A program made the position numbers and the translations under genes. A stretch of 64,000 nucleotides of DNA from an uncultured Bacteroidales bacterium (GTDB taxonomy: Bacteria > Bacteroidota > Bacteroidia > Bacteroidales > F082), in the NCBI GenBank assembly GCA_900315175.1, contig OMYA01000005.1, positions 248,001 through 312,000 of the forward strand, in the 5' to 3' direction. A model generated the notes under the pieces. The model searched no databases. It had not been told where the DNA came from and saw only the letters and a list, made by a program, of their open reading frames with translations. Position 1 is the stretch's first letter; each line of letters starts with the position of its first letter. Shown here piece after piece: positions 29,063-36,536 of the stretch.

Positions 29063-30495
29063 GCTTTTCCACCTTTCTCTTTTCCTAAAGTGGTCGTATT
29101 TGACCACTTTAAATCTAAACCTATCGAATTCGATATGTTTAATTGTGTCGAATTCGACATAATTAAAATCCCTCTCGCCTTCTCAATCCACTCCTTATCA
29201 ATCCCCAAACTTTCAGCAATATTCAAAGCCTCATGCGGTACTTCGCCGTCTTTGACCTCAACAAGCTCGTAGTTCATTGAGCCGTTTTCAAAACCTTTGA
29301 CCTTCAAACGCCTTGAATCATTTGGCTCTATATCGTAATGCGTTGTCATGACGAGGCTCACGTTCTCAACCTCAAGAACCTTCACCAATGCCGAGACCAA
29401 CGCCGTTCCCTCTTTAGGGTTGGTGGTCCTCGCCGGCTCGTCAATCAACGCCAATAATTTTCGTTTTCCACGCGATGCTTTAATCACAGCATCGATATTT
29501 TTCATCTCTGCTGCGAACGACGACAAGCCTTTTTCAATAGACTGCTCATCGCCAATGCAGAAATAGACTTCATCCTTGACGGCGATGTCGGCGTTCTTTG
29601 CCGGAATGCCAAACCCGTATTGGAACAGATACTGGCACAACGTCAAGGTCTTCAAAACCACGGTCTTGCCTCCCATGTTGGCTCCCGTTATCAATGTCGG
29701 CTTGTTCCACAATGTGATGTCAACCGGCTGGAACGTGCGGTTACGCTGCTCCAACGCGTCTTTCACCTCGGGATTGAACAGCCCCTCGTATTCCGTCGTC
29801 CCATTTTCTGAAACGGTCGGGAAACAGAGGTCGTATTTTATCATCTGATAGGCCTTAGCGAGGTTTAAGTCAATGAATGCCAAGGCTTTCTGCGCTGCCT
29901 CAAGCTCGTCGGCAAACTTCGAGAGCTGCATCGACAGCTTGGCGCGCACTTCGTCTTCAATGGATGTCATCTCGCTGAACAGCGCCTCATCGAAGTCGTC
30001 CTTCGCCTTCATGATGCGCCTAAGCTCCATCAAGCGCGGTGAATACGAGTCATAGATATAAAAACTCGCAATCTTCATCCCGTCAGGGTCGAGGATGCTC
30101 ACCACCTCTTCCAAATTCGGGATAAAAATGCTCTCGCCCAGCTGTAAGCTGTTCATCACCACCTGTACCTCACCAGCGAGCATCGCCAGATGCTTCACCT
30201 CGAAGAGCTCGATGTCATCCAAGACATACTTGTTTCTCAAGTGTGTGATAGTGCCTCCAATCTCCTTCAGATTGCAGAGCTTAAACTGCAGGTTGTTGAT
30301 CTGGTTTTGGTTCTCCTGATTGTTTACAACATCATAAAACTCTTTCAGTATCTGATAGTTAGTGTTTATTATCCTGGCATCCGTCGGCATCTCGGTATCC
30401 AAAATCATCCTCCTCGCAAAACCCGAATGGGTGTCGAGGTTGTCTATCATATATTTCAGGCCACAAGGTTGCTCTATGAGTTGTTTCAGTCGCAT
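29059..30495 (-). CDS. kamC: KamC, MutS-like ATPase of the lysine fermentation cluster
   Basis: 478 residues with a MutS-type ATPase domain in the second half: Walker A GANMGGKT near residue 276, LLALIDEPARTTNPKEG (Walker B region) and LVMTTHYD. It lacks the mismatch-recognition domain of true MutS. Proteins of this kind are encoded beside lysine 5,6-aminomutase and are thought to assist its assembly or repair; this is not proven. Its start overlaps kamB by 10 nt. The last ~35 residues, after KARGIL, are encoded by the palindrome-rich DNA described at 29086-29167 and may be foreign. Confidence 0.85.
   Translation of the reverse strand: MRLKQLIEQPCGLKYMIDNLDTHSGFARRMILDTEMPTDARIINTNYQILKEFYDVVNNQENQNQINNLQFKLCNLKEIGGTITHLRNKYVLDDIELFEVKHLAMLAGEVQVVMNSLQLGESIFIPNLEEVVSILDPDGMKIASFYIYDSYSPRLMELRRIMKAKDDFDEALFSEMTSIEDEVRAKLSMQLSKFADELEAAQKALAFIDLNLAKAYQMIKYDLCFPTVSENGTTEYEGLFNPEVKDALEQRNRTFQPVDITLWNKPTLITGANMGGKTVVLKTLTLCQYLFQYGFGIPAKNADIAVKDEVYFCIGDEQSIEKGLSSFAAEMKNIDAVIKASRGKRKLLALIDEPARTTNPKEGTALVSALVKVLEVENVSLVMTTHYDIEPNDSRRLKVKGFENGSMNYELVEVKDGEVPHEALNIAESLGIDKEWIEKARGILIMSNSTQLNISNSIGLDLKWSNTTTLGKEKGGKA
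29086..29167. promoter_or_regulatory. Cluster of three palindromes upstream of the KilA-N gene, inside the end of kamC
   Basis: Three inverted repeats in 82 nt: a 10-bp stem with 6-nt loop (TAAAGTGGTC and complement, 29086-29111), a 14-bp palindrome TATCGAATTCGATA (29122-29135), and a 30-nt near-palindrome centred on CGAATTCG (29138-29167, one mismatched pair) that shares the TTTAATT flanks of the palindrome at 28852. They encode the last ~35 residues of KamC (rich in SNS and NTTT), which look unlike the rest of that protein. Possible operators of the KilA-N gene. Confidence 0.5.
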
Positions 30496-31493
30496 TGCTT
30501 TAAATCATAAACCGGAAGGTTAATAGCTTCCGACATTGTTTTACATAGTCTGTCCGAGTCGAGCACCATGCCGTTGGGTGCCGTCGGGTTCACCGTCACT
30601 GCGATGAGCTTGCTTTTTTGCATCACACTGATCTTGCCGCCTCCTCTCACAAACGCCTTATATAATATAGGTGTAAGGAAAATCTTCGTAAAATCAGTCA
30701 CCACTATCTCCGTCTCCTTGAAAATCTTCTTGGTGCGGATGTGTTCCATAAAGCCGTCTGTCAGCGCGCCGCTCATAAACAGCGTCTTGCAGTGCTCTAT
30801 GCCATCGGTGCAGATTTTCGTCGATAACGAGGACGTCACTTTCAAGTCATGAAGCTCATCGTTGTCGTCGACAGCCCAAACGCCTGTGTGTATGTCGTTG
30901 AATCTCAATCTGTTTTCTTCAGATGTCAGATCCAGATTCACCATATCCACCACGAATGCTGTCTTCTGCACGAGGTTTGTGATGTTGGCCGAATACGCCG
31001 CTCCCGTTGCCAGAATCATCGACTCGCTCGTTGCCGGCGACGCCAGACTCATTCGCGAAAGCGCCCCGTCGATGATTATCAGGTCGATGTTATATTTCTC
31101 CATCGAGGTCTTCCAACGTCTCAATCCGAGGTTCGACGAGGGTCCCGACAGCAGAATCTTGCCTTTGGTCAGCGCCCTGGCCGTAACAATCCTTCCCAAT
31201 GAGGTGTTCTCATCGCTCACATCGACAAGCTCCGAAACCAGTCTTCTCTGAAGATAATGTTTCTCGCTTGTCCCGAAATATGTGCCTTCTTGTAATGTTA
31301 TCTCAGGCTTCGCCGTTTTGGTTACCTGGTCGGTCGTCTCGCCGTCGATACCAATGGAACTTAGTGCTATACGCATTCTGTCGAGGGGCAAGCGGCCTAA
31401 AACATAGTTCAGACTCACCGTTTTGCCGGTGTTTTTCGCCAGCCCCACGATAGAACAGCTTCTGTATTTAATAAGTTCCTCAATGAAAGGCAT
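30486..31493 (-). CDS. kamB: KamB, P-loop protein of the lysine fermentation cluster
   Basis: 335 residues with a P-loop GLAKNTGKT at residues 17-25 and a LIIIDGALSR Walker B-like segment. Matches by position and size the conserved protein between kamA and the MutS-like kamC in lysine fermentation clusters. Probably a nucleotide-dependent accessory factor for the B12 aminomutase; the biochemical role is not established. Overlaps kamC by 10 nt and follows the small membrane protein gene by 3 nt. Confidence 0.8.
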   Translation of the reverse strand: MPFIEELIKYRSCSIVGLAKNTGKTVSLNYVLGRLPLDRMRIALSSIGIDGETTDQVTKTAKPEITLQEGTYFGTSEKHYLQRRLVSELVDVSDENTSLGRIVTARALTKGKILLSGPSSNLGLRRWKTSMEKYNIDLIIIDGALSRMSLASPATSESMILATGAAYSANITNLVQKTAFVVDMVNLDLTSEENRLRFNDIHTGVWAVDDNDELHDLKVTSSLSTKICTDGIEHCKTLFMSGALTDGFMEHIRTKKIFKETEIVVTDFTKIFLTPILYKAFVRGGGKISVMQKSKLIAVTVNPTAPNGMVLDSDRLCKTMSEAINLPVYDLKQCD

Positions 31494-31496
31494 AAC

Positions 31497-31754
31497 TTAT
31501 TGAGCGTCATTATCTCCTGTTTCGTTATCTCTATTCTTTTTTCTAAAGAACAAAAGATAAAAAACATAGCATATTATTGCTATAAGTATTGTTTCAATAA
31601 AACACAGGAATATGTTTGTCAGCCAAGTGAACATAAAGAAATTCGGCTGTGTCTTATAGACGAATGACATCAGTACATTTATCATCCAAACAATAAGTAT
31701 CAAAACCATGATAAGTTTCCAGCTTGATACTTTATGATAATTATTCTCGCTCAT
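31497..31754 (-). CDS. Small two-helix membrane protein in the lysine operon
   Basis: 85 residues with two strongly hydrophobic segments (~12-32 and ~41-69) and a charged C-terminal tail (FRKKNRDNETGDN). Tightly packed between kamA (11 nt) and kamB (3 nt), so certainly co-transcribed. I do not recognise the family. It may anchor pathway proteins to the membrane or be unrelated. Confidence 0.7.
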   Translation of the reverse strand: MSENNYHKVSSWKLIMVLILIVWMINVLMSFVYKTQPNFFMFTWLTNIFLCFIETILIAIICYVFYLLFFRKKNRDNETGDNDAQ

Positions 31755-31765
31755 ACAGTTAATTA

Positions 31766-33061
31766 TTATTTATTATGTTTTTGTCTTTCATGACGATAGA
31801 GATGAGCCGGTTCGATGTTCATCTTCTCGCCTTCGAGCAATGTGATGACGCCGTCAACAGGTTTGTTTCTGTCGACATCTTCCACTCTCTCAGCCTCGAG
31901 TCTCTTCTTAAGTGCCTGGCACTCAGGGCAGTTGCATTCGCTATGGTATTCTGCCGGCTCGGTGTAGGTTGTGATGACGCCTTCGAAGTTACGCAGCACC
32001 ACTCTGCCTGGTGACTGTGAGATGACGTATTGTGGCATGACCGGGGTCTTGCCGCCACCGCCTGGAGCATCGACGACGAATGTCGGGACGCAGAATCCTG
32101 ATGTGTGGCCACGCAAGCCTTCAATGATCTCGATACCTTTCGAAACCGGTGTTCTGAAGTGTTCAAGACCCATTGAGAGGTCGCACTGATAGATATAGTA
32201 TGGACGCACGCGCATCTTCACGAGGTCGTGGACGAGCTGACGCATCACAAACACACAGTCGTTGACTCCACGGAGCAACACGCTCTGGTTACCTAACGGG
32301 ATACCTGCGTTGGCAAGACGTTCGCAAGCTGCGAATGACTCTGGTGTCACCTCGTTCGGGTGGTTGAAGTGTGTGTTGATCCAGATTGGATGATACTTCT
32401 TCAGCATGTCGCAGAGCTCAGGAGTGATACGTTGTGGACATACCACAGGCGTACGTGTTCCCAAACGCACTATCTCGACATGTTTGATCTGACGGAGACG
32501 ACCGATGATGTATTCCAGCTTCTTGTCGCTCACCATCAAGGCGTCGCCGCCTGACAGCAACACGTCGCGGACACATTCTGTCTTCTCGATGTATTCCAAT
32601 GCTTTCTCAATTCTGTCGGCTGGAGACTCGTCGTCCTTCTGACCTGCAAAACGGCGGCGTGTGCAGTGACGGCAGTACATTGAGCACATATCTGTGATGA
32701 GGAACAACACTCTGTCAGGATAACGGTGTGTCAATCCCGGAACCGGTGAATCCTCGTCCTCATGCAGCGGGTCGAGCAAGTCGGCGCGTGCGATGTGTGT
32801 CTCGGCAGCCGTAGGAATAGCCTGGCGACGCACCGGATCAGCTGGGTCGTCGGGGTTGATGAGGCTTAAATAATAAGGTGTGATAGCCATACGCAGAGTC
32901 GAAAGGGTCTTCTTCACACCCTCTTCCTCGGCTTCGGTCAGCTTCACATATTTCTTCAAGTCCTCAAGGGTCTCGATGCGGTTCTTGACCTGCCATTTCC
33001 AATCGTTCCACTGTTCGTCAGTAACGTCCGGAAACATTATTTTTCTTCTTGATTCTCCCAT
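31766..33061 (-). CDS. kamA: L-lysine 2,3-aminomutase KamA
   Basis: 431 residues. Radical SAM cluster cysteines are C126, C130 and C133 ([12 protein letters not shown]). PLP-binding Lys338 lies in [10 protein letters not shown]-terminal Cys cluster (CNCPEC near residue 390) supplies zinc ligands as in the clostridial enzyme. Converts L-lysine to L-beta-lysine, the first step of the fermentation pathway. Separated from kdd upstream by an 85-nt spacer of 7-nt repeats. Confidence 0.97.
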   Translation of the reverse strand: MGESRRKIMFPDVTDEQWNDWKWQVKNRIETLEDLKKYVKLTEAEEEGVKKTLSTLRMAITPYYLSLINPDDPADPVRRQAIPTAAETHIARADLLDPLHEDEDSPVPGLTHRYPDRVLFLITDMCSMYCRHCTRRRFAGQKDDESPADRIEKALEYIEKTECVRDVLLSGGDALMVSDKKLEYIIGRLRQIKHVEIVRLGTRTPVVCPQRITPELCDMLKKYHPIWINTHFNHPNEVTPESFAACERLANAGIPLGNQSVLLRGVNDCVFVMRQLVHDLVKMRVRPYYIYQCDLSMGLEHFRTPVSKGIEIIEGLRGHTSGFCVPTFVVDAPGGGGKTPVMPQYVISQSPGRVVLRNFEGVITTYTEPAEYHSECNCPECQALKKRLEAERVEDVDRNKPVDGVITLLEGEKMNIEPAHLYRHERQKHNK

Positions 33062-33063
33062 AT

Positions 33064-33146
33064 TTTTTAGAATTTAGAAGCCCAAAGACAGAAGCCAGAA
33101 TTTTGACAACCATTCTGTCTTCTGACTTCTGTATTCTGTCTTCTGA
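33064..33146. repeat. 7-nt tandem repeat spacer between kdd and kamA
   Basis: The spacer contains TTCTGTC, TTCTGAC, TTCTGTA, TTCTGTC and TTCTGAT in exact 7-nt register near 33110-33146, plus related degenerate units. Unlike the other arrays the unit does not contain TAG on the coding strand. Confidence 0.5.
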
Positions 33147-34220
33147 TTAGGCATAAAGTTCTTCAAAAATCTTTCTGAGTTTCGGGCTCTCACGGAGTTC
33201 CTGAAGTGTGAATTCAGCGTGACCTTTGGTGTAGCCGTTACCCATAATCATGTTGACGTCTGAGCCGATACCTTCAGCACCCAATGAAGCCTTTGTGAAG
33301 CTTGTTGCCATTGAGAAGAAGTAAACGATACCGTCGTCTTTTGTGCAGAGGACTGCTGTCATCTCCTGATCCGGAACGTTGACGCAGTTGATTGTCACGT
33401 CGGCCATCTTGCCGTTTGTGAGTTTCTCTACGAGTTCATAAACCTGAACTGGTGTCATGCCTGCAGCGCTCTCGACGATGTCGCAGAAGCCGAGGTCTTT
33501 GATACGCTGTGTTGACTTAGGGCTGTTGGCGATGCCGATGACCTTACCTGTCACGCCGACGCGTTTCTTAGCCTCGTAAGCGCAGAGCATACCTGACTTA
33601 CCACCGGCGCCTAGGATGACGACTGTCTGACCGTACTGGCAGAGTTTTGCTGTCTGTGCTGGAGCACCAGCGACGTCCAATGCTGACAATGCGAGTTTCT
33701 CTGGCATGTCTGTTGGAATCTTAGCGTAGATACCGCTTTCGAAGAGGATAGCCTTACCTTTGATGTCGACCTGGTCAACGTCTGGACGGATGGCGATGAT
33801 CTCATCGATGCGGAGAGGTGTCAGTGACAATGAAACCAATGTGGCGATGCGGTCGCCTTCTTTGAGGTCGATCTTGCCTTTCAAAGCGTCACCGATCTTC
33901 TCGACTTTACCGAGGAGCATACCGCCTGAACCTGTACGACGGTTGCGGTGTTTGCCCTGCAACTCGACGTTGAGGAACATCTCTTTCTTCACCTCTTCCA
34001 TGATCTTATCCTCTGATGCGCCAGGACCTGCCTGCTGTTTTGCATAGTTGTGGATATCAGTGAATGATGCTGAGTCGATATTCAAAGTCTGGACGTCAAT
34101 CAAAATCTCGTTGTCCCAGATTTCGTCCATGTTGTTGTCGAGTTTGTTAGCTGGTTGTGGAAGAACGCCTTTTGGTTCAATCACGCGGTGTGTACCGTAT
34201 TTGTTACCGTGTTTCTGCAT
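33147..34220 (-). CDS. kdd: L-erythro-3,5-diaminohexanoate dehydrogenase Kdd
   Basis: 357 residues. The Rossmann nucleotide-binding motif is VVILGAGGKSGMLCAYEAKK (~residues 198-217). The N-terminal half has an alcohol-dehydrogenase-like fold (RTGSGGMLLGKVEKIG). Oxidises 3,5-diaminohexanoate to 5-amino-3-oxohexanoate with NAD(P)+. The product is the substrate of Kce, encoded immediately upstream in the same operon. Confidence 0.95.
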   Translation of the reverse strand: MQKHGNKYGTHRVIEPKGVLPQPANKLDNNMDEIWDNEILIDVQTLNIDSASFTDIHNYAKQQAGPGASEDKIMEEVKKEMFLNVELQGKHRNRRTGSGGMLLGKVEKIGDALKGKIDLKEGDRIATLVSLSLTPLRIDEIIAIRPDVDQVDIKGKAILFESGIYAKIPTDMPEKLALSALDVAGAPAQTAKLCQYGQTVVILGAGGKSGMLCAYEAKKRVGVTGKVIGIANSPKSTQRIKDLGFCDIVESAAGMTPVQVYELVEKLTNGKMADVTINCVNVPDQEMTAVLCTKDDGIVYFFSMATSFTKASLGAEGIGSDVNMIMGNGYTKGHAEFTLQELRESPKLRKIFEELYA

Positions 34221-34282
34221 ATTATTTAAATTTTAATTTGTTATTTAATTACTTTTATTTTTTTCTTTTTTTTAATAATTCC

Positions 34283-34369
34283 CGTCATTTCGACCGACCG
34301 AAGGGAGTGGAGAAATCTCCCTCAATTAAACGAGATTTCTCCATTCCGCTCCGCTTCAGTCGAAATGAC
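34283..34369. repeat. Dispersed inverted repeat, copy C, between kce and kdd
   Basis: Two facing ~36-nt arms of the GTCATTTCGACCGAA...GAGAAATCTC repeat separated by ~12 nt form a long imperfect hairpin inside the operon, between the kce stop and the kdd start. It could alter transcript levels downstream. Confidence 0.75.
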
Positions 34370-34379
34370 ACAAAGAGAA

Positions 34380-35210
34380 TTATCTCTTCTTCAATCCGAG
34401 GATTTCGCGGGCTTCGTCTGATGTCGCGATCGGGCGGCCGAGTTCCTTTGCCAGTCTCACGACTTTCTCGACGAGTTCGCCGTTTGACTTAGCGAGGACG
34501 CCTTTTGACAGATAGAGGTTGTCTTCGAATCCGACGCGTACGTTGCCGCCCATGGCGATAGCTGCTGCTGCCATCGGGAATGCGTTACGTCCGACGCCTG
34601 TCACTGTCCATGTCGAGCCTGCAGGGATGCCGTTGACGAGCCAGCAGAGGTTAGCCACTGTTGCCGGTGTGCATCCAGGGACGCCGAGCACGAAGTTGAA
34701 CTGCATCGGGTTGCCAGGCACTTCGCCCTTGCGTGCCATGGTGAGGATGGTGTCAAGGTGACCCATCTCGAAGCATTCGTATTCAGGCTTGATGCCGCGC
34801 TCGATCATGCGTTTGCCGAAGGCACGCATCGTCGGCATGGTGTTGTCGAAAATCTCATCGCCGAAGTTGCATGTTCCACAATCCAATGTTGCCATCTCAG
34901 GACGTGGGTTTGTGTCTGTCGACTGAAGACGCTCGTCAGGTGTCATACCGACGGCACCGCCTGTCGATGGAATCAAAATCACGTTAGGGCAAACTTTGAG
35001 GATAGCCTCTTCGCACTCCTGGAAACGGCCACGGTCCTGTGTAGGTGTGCCGTCGTCCCAGCGGACGTGAAGGTGTACGATGGCGGCACCGGCATCGACT
35101 GCCGACTTAGCCTCGCGCACTATCTCCTCAACGGTGTAAGGAACGTTAGGATTCTGTTCTTTTGTTACTTCTGCGCCGCAGATAGCAGCTGTGATTATCA
35201 GTTTATCCAT
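34380..35210 (-). CDS. kce: 3-keto-5-aminohexanoate cleavage enzyme Kce
   Basis: 276 residues of the BKACE (DUF849) family. Zn ligands are visible in IVHLHVRWDDG (His-x-His near residues 46-48), with a later EYECFEMGH segment. Uses acetyl-CoA to split 5-amino-3-oxohexanoate into acetoacetate and 3-aminobutyryl-CoA. Size is normal. Follows kal by 6 nt. Confidence 0.96.
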   Translation of the reverse strand: MDKLIITAAICGAEVTKEQNPNVPYTVEEIVREAKSAVDAGAAIVHLHVRWDDGTPTQDRGRFQECEEAILKVCPNVILIPSTGGAVGMTPDERLQSTDTNPRPEMATLDCGTCNFGDEIFDNTMPTMRAFGKRMIERGIKPEYECFEMGHLDTILTMARKGEVPGNPMQFNFVLGVPGCTPATVANLCWLVNGIPAGSTWTVTGVGRNAFPMAAAAIAMGGNVRVGFEDNLYLSKGVLAKSNGELVEKVVRLAKELGRPIATSDEAREILGLKKR

Positions 35211-35216
35211 ACTTTT

Positions 35217-35618
35217 TTACTTTTTTCTTTGGCAATCTTTTGGTGTAACGCATGTGCCTGAAGCGCGGCAAACCAGGATAGGCTCATCGAGCTCGTCAGC
35301 AGCTGATGGAGAGATGTCTGGACGGGCGACAGCAACCTTGCGGGCCTCAAACAACATGTGGCGCGATGTGTTGCCTTCACGGTCGATCCAACCTTCAGCT
35401 TCGATAAAGTCGCCTGCATAGACAGGGGCTTTGAATTCAATCATGTCGTATGCGCAGAACAGACCTTCGTCGCCGTCACGCATAATCAAAAGCTCGGTAG
35501 CCACATCACCGAAGAGGTGAACCATGTGAGCGCCGTCAACCAAATTGCCACCGTAGTGAGCATCCTTCGCACTCATGCGAAGTCTAATCTTTGTTCTATA
35601 TTCTTTTTCCATTTTCAA
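35217..35618 (-). CDS. kal: 3-aminobutyryl-CoA ammonia-lyase Kal
   Basis: 133-residue hot-dog fold protein, a length and motif set ([24 protein letters not shown]) typical of Kal. Removes ammonia from 3-aminobutyryl-CoA to give crotonyl-CoA, which is then reduced to butyryl-CoA by enzymes not encoded here. Lies between the CoA-transferase subunit and kce. Confidence 0.93.
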   Translation of the reverse strand: MKMEKEYRTKIRLRMSAKDAHYGGNLVDGAHMVHLFGDVATELLIMRDGDEGLFCAYDMIEFKAPVYAGDFIEAEGWIDREGNTSRHMLFEARKVAVARPDISPSAADELDEPILVCRASGTCVTPKDCQRKK

Positions 35619-35636
35619 AATTTTTAACTTAAAACT

Positions 35637-35704
35637 TCAAACTCTAAACTTTAAACTCTAAACTTTAAAACTACTCTAAACTCTACACTCTAAACTCTAC
35701 ACTA
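35637..35704. repeat. 7-nt tandem array starting at the atoD stop codon
   Basis: On the minus strand, units such as TAGAGTT, TAGAGTG and TAAAGTT run from the TAG stop of atoD almost to the kal start. All three frames contain several TAG or TAA codons. Confidence 0.6.
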
Positions 35705-36358
35705 CTTCTCAACGTAAATTCCATCAACATAAATTCCCGAAGCGTGCACGCATTCAGGCTTGATTTCTCCAACCTTCACGAGTTTCTCAGCCTCAACGAC
35801 CACATAGTCGGCTGCTGTAGCCATGAGTGGGTTGAAGTTGTTGGTTGTTCCGAGGAACACCATGTTACCGAACTCGTCAACGATGTTGGCGCGCAAGAAT
35901 GCGATGTCAGCCTTGAGAGGTTTCTCGAGGATGTAGTCCTTACCGTCGACTTTCACAATCTGCTTGCCGTCCTGCATGATGGTGCCGAGACCTGTTGGGG
36001 TAAGCACTCCGCCGAGACCTGCGCCGTAGGCTCTGATGCGTTCTGCCAAGGTACCCTGTGGCACGTATTCAACTTCAAGGGTGCCGGCGTTCTTCTGTGC
36101 CGCTGTCTCTTTGTTGGTACCGGTGTGCGACACGATAGCTTTCTTCACCTGATGGTTGGCGACGAGCTTACCGTGGGCGATGTTGTCGTAAGCGGTATCG
36201 TTAGCGATGATTGTTAAATCTTTCACGCCTTTCTCAACGATAGCGTCGATGATCTGCACTGCGCTTCCCACTCCGAGGAATCCGCCGAACATAATTGTCA
36301 TGCCGTCGTGAACTTTCTCAACGGCCTGCTCCAATGTAATCTGCTTATTCATAGCCAT
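35702..36358 (-). CDS. atoD: Acetoacetate:butyrate/acetate CoA-transferase alpha subunit
   Basis: 218 residues of family I CoA-transferase subunit A (MTIMFGGFLGVGSA near the start, GLGGVLTPTGLGT, ADIAFLRANIVDEFGN). It moves CoA between butyryl-CoA and acetoacetate, closing the lysine pathway. The beta subunit (atoA), with the catalytic glutamate, is not in this window. First gene of the lysine operon. Two in-frame ATGs six bases apart (MAM) are possible starts. Confidence 0.93.
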   Translation of the reverse strand: MAMNKQITLEQAVEKVHDGMTIMFGGFLGVGSAVQIIDAIVEKGVKDLTIIANDTAYDNIAHGKLVANHQVKKAIVSHTGTNKETAAQKNAGTLEVEYVPQGTLAERIRAYGAGLGGVLTPTGLGTIMQDGKQIVKVDGKDYILEKPLKADIAFLRANIVDEFGNMVFLGTTNNFNPLMATAADYVVVEAEKLVKVGEIKPECVHASGIYVDGIYVEK

Positions 36359-36403
36359 TTATGTTTGATTTGTTTAATTTTTATCTCTAAAGTAATTTAA
36401 CAA

Positions 36404-36422
36404 AAATTTGCCTGCAAATTTA
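36404..36422 (-). promoter_or_regulatory. Promoter -7 box of the lysine operon overlapped by a palindrome
   Basis: The -7 box TAAATTTG (minus strand, 36415-36422) is embedded in an 18-nt palindrome AAATTTGC-CT-GCAAATTT (36404-36421). The inner 14 bases ATTTGCCTGCAAAT are identical to those at 61230-61251. The position just over the start site fits a repressor site; this is inferred. Confidence 0.5.
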
Positions 36423-36502
36423 CGGATTATTTTCGAATGGCGCAAGACATTATTAATAATTATTTTTTAAATTATAATTCCTTATTCTTCAACTTTTTTA
36501 CA

Positions 36503-36510
36503 TATCTTTG
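36503..36510 (+). promoter_or_regulatory. -7 box of the M3 peptidase gene (TATCTTTG)
   Basis: Exact TAnnTTTG followed by CA, 26 nt upstream of the ATG, in the divergent space between the lysine operon and the peptidase gene. Confidence 0.6.
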
Positions 36511-36536
36511 CAAATTGGACTAAATAAGTAAAAATC

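Noticed and set aside
29062..29107. Upstream ATG at 29107 as the KilA-N start
   Set aside because: It lies within the kamC hairpin region and adds 15 residues. The ATG at 29062 overlaps the kamC stop as ATGA, the same coupling as at the other end of the gene.
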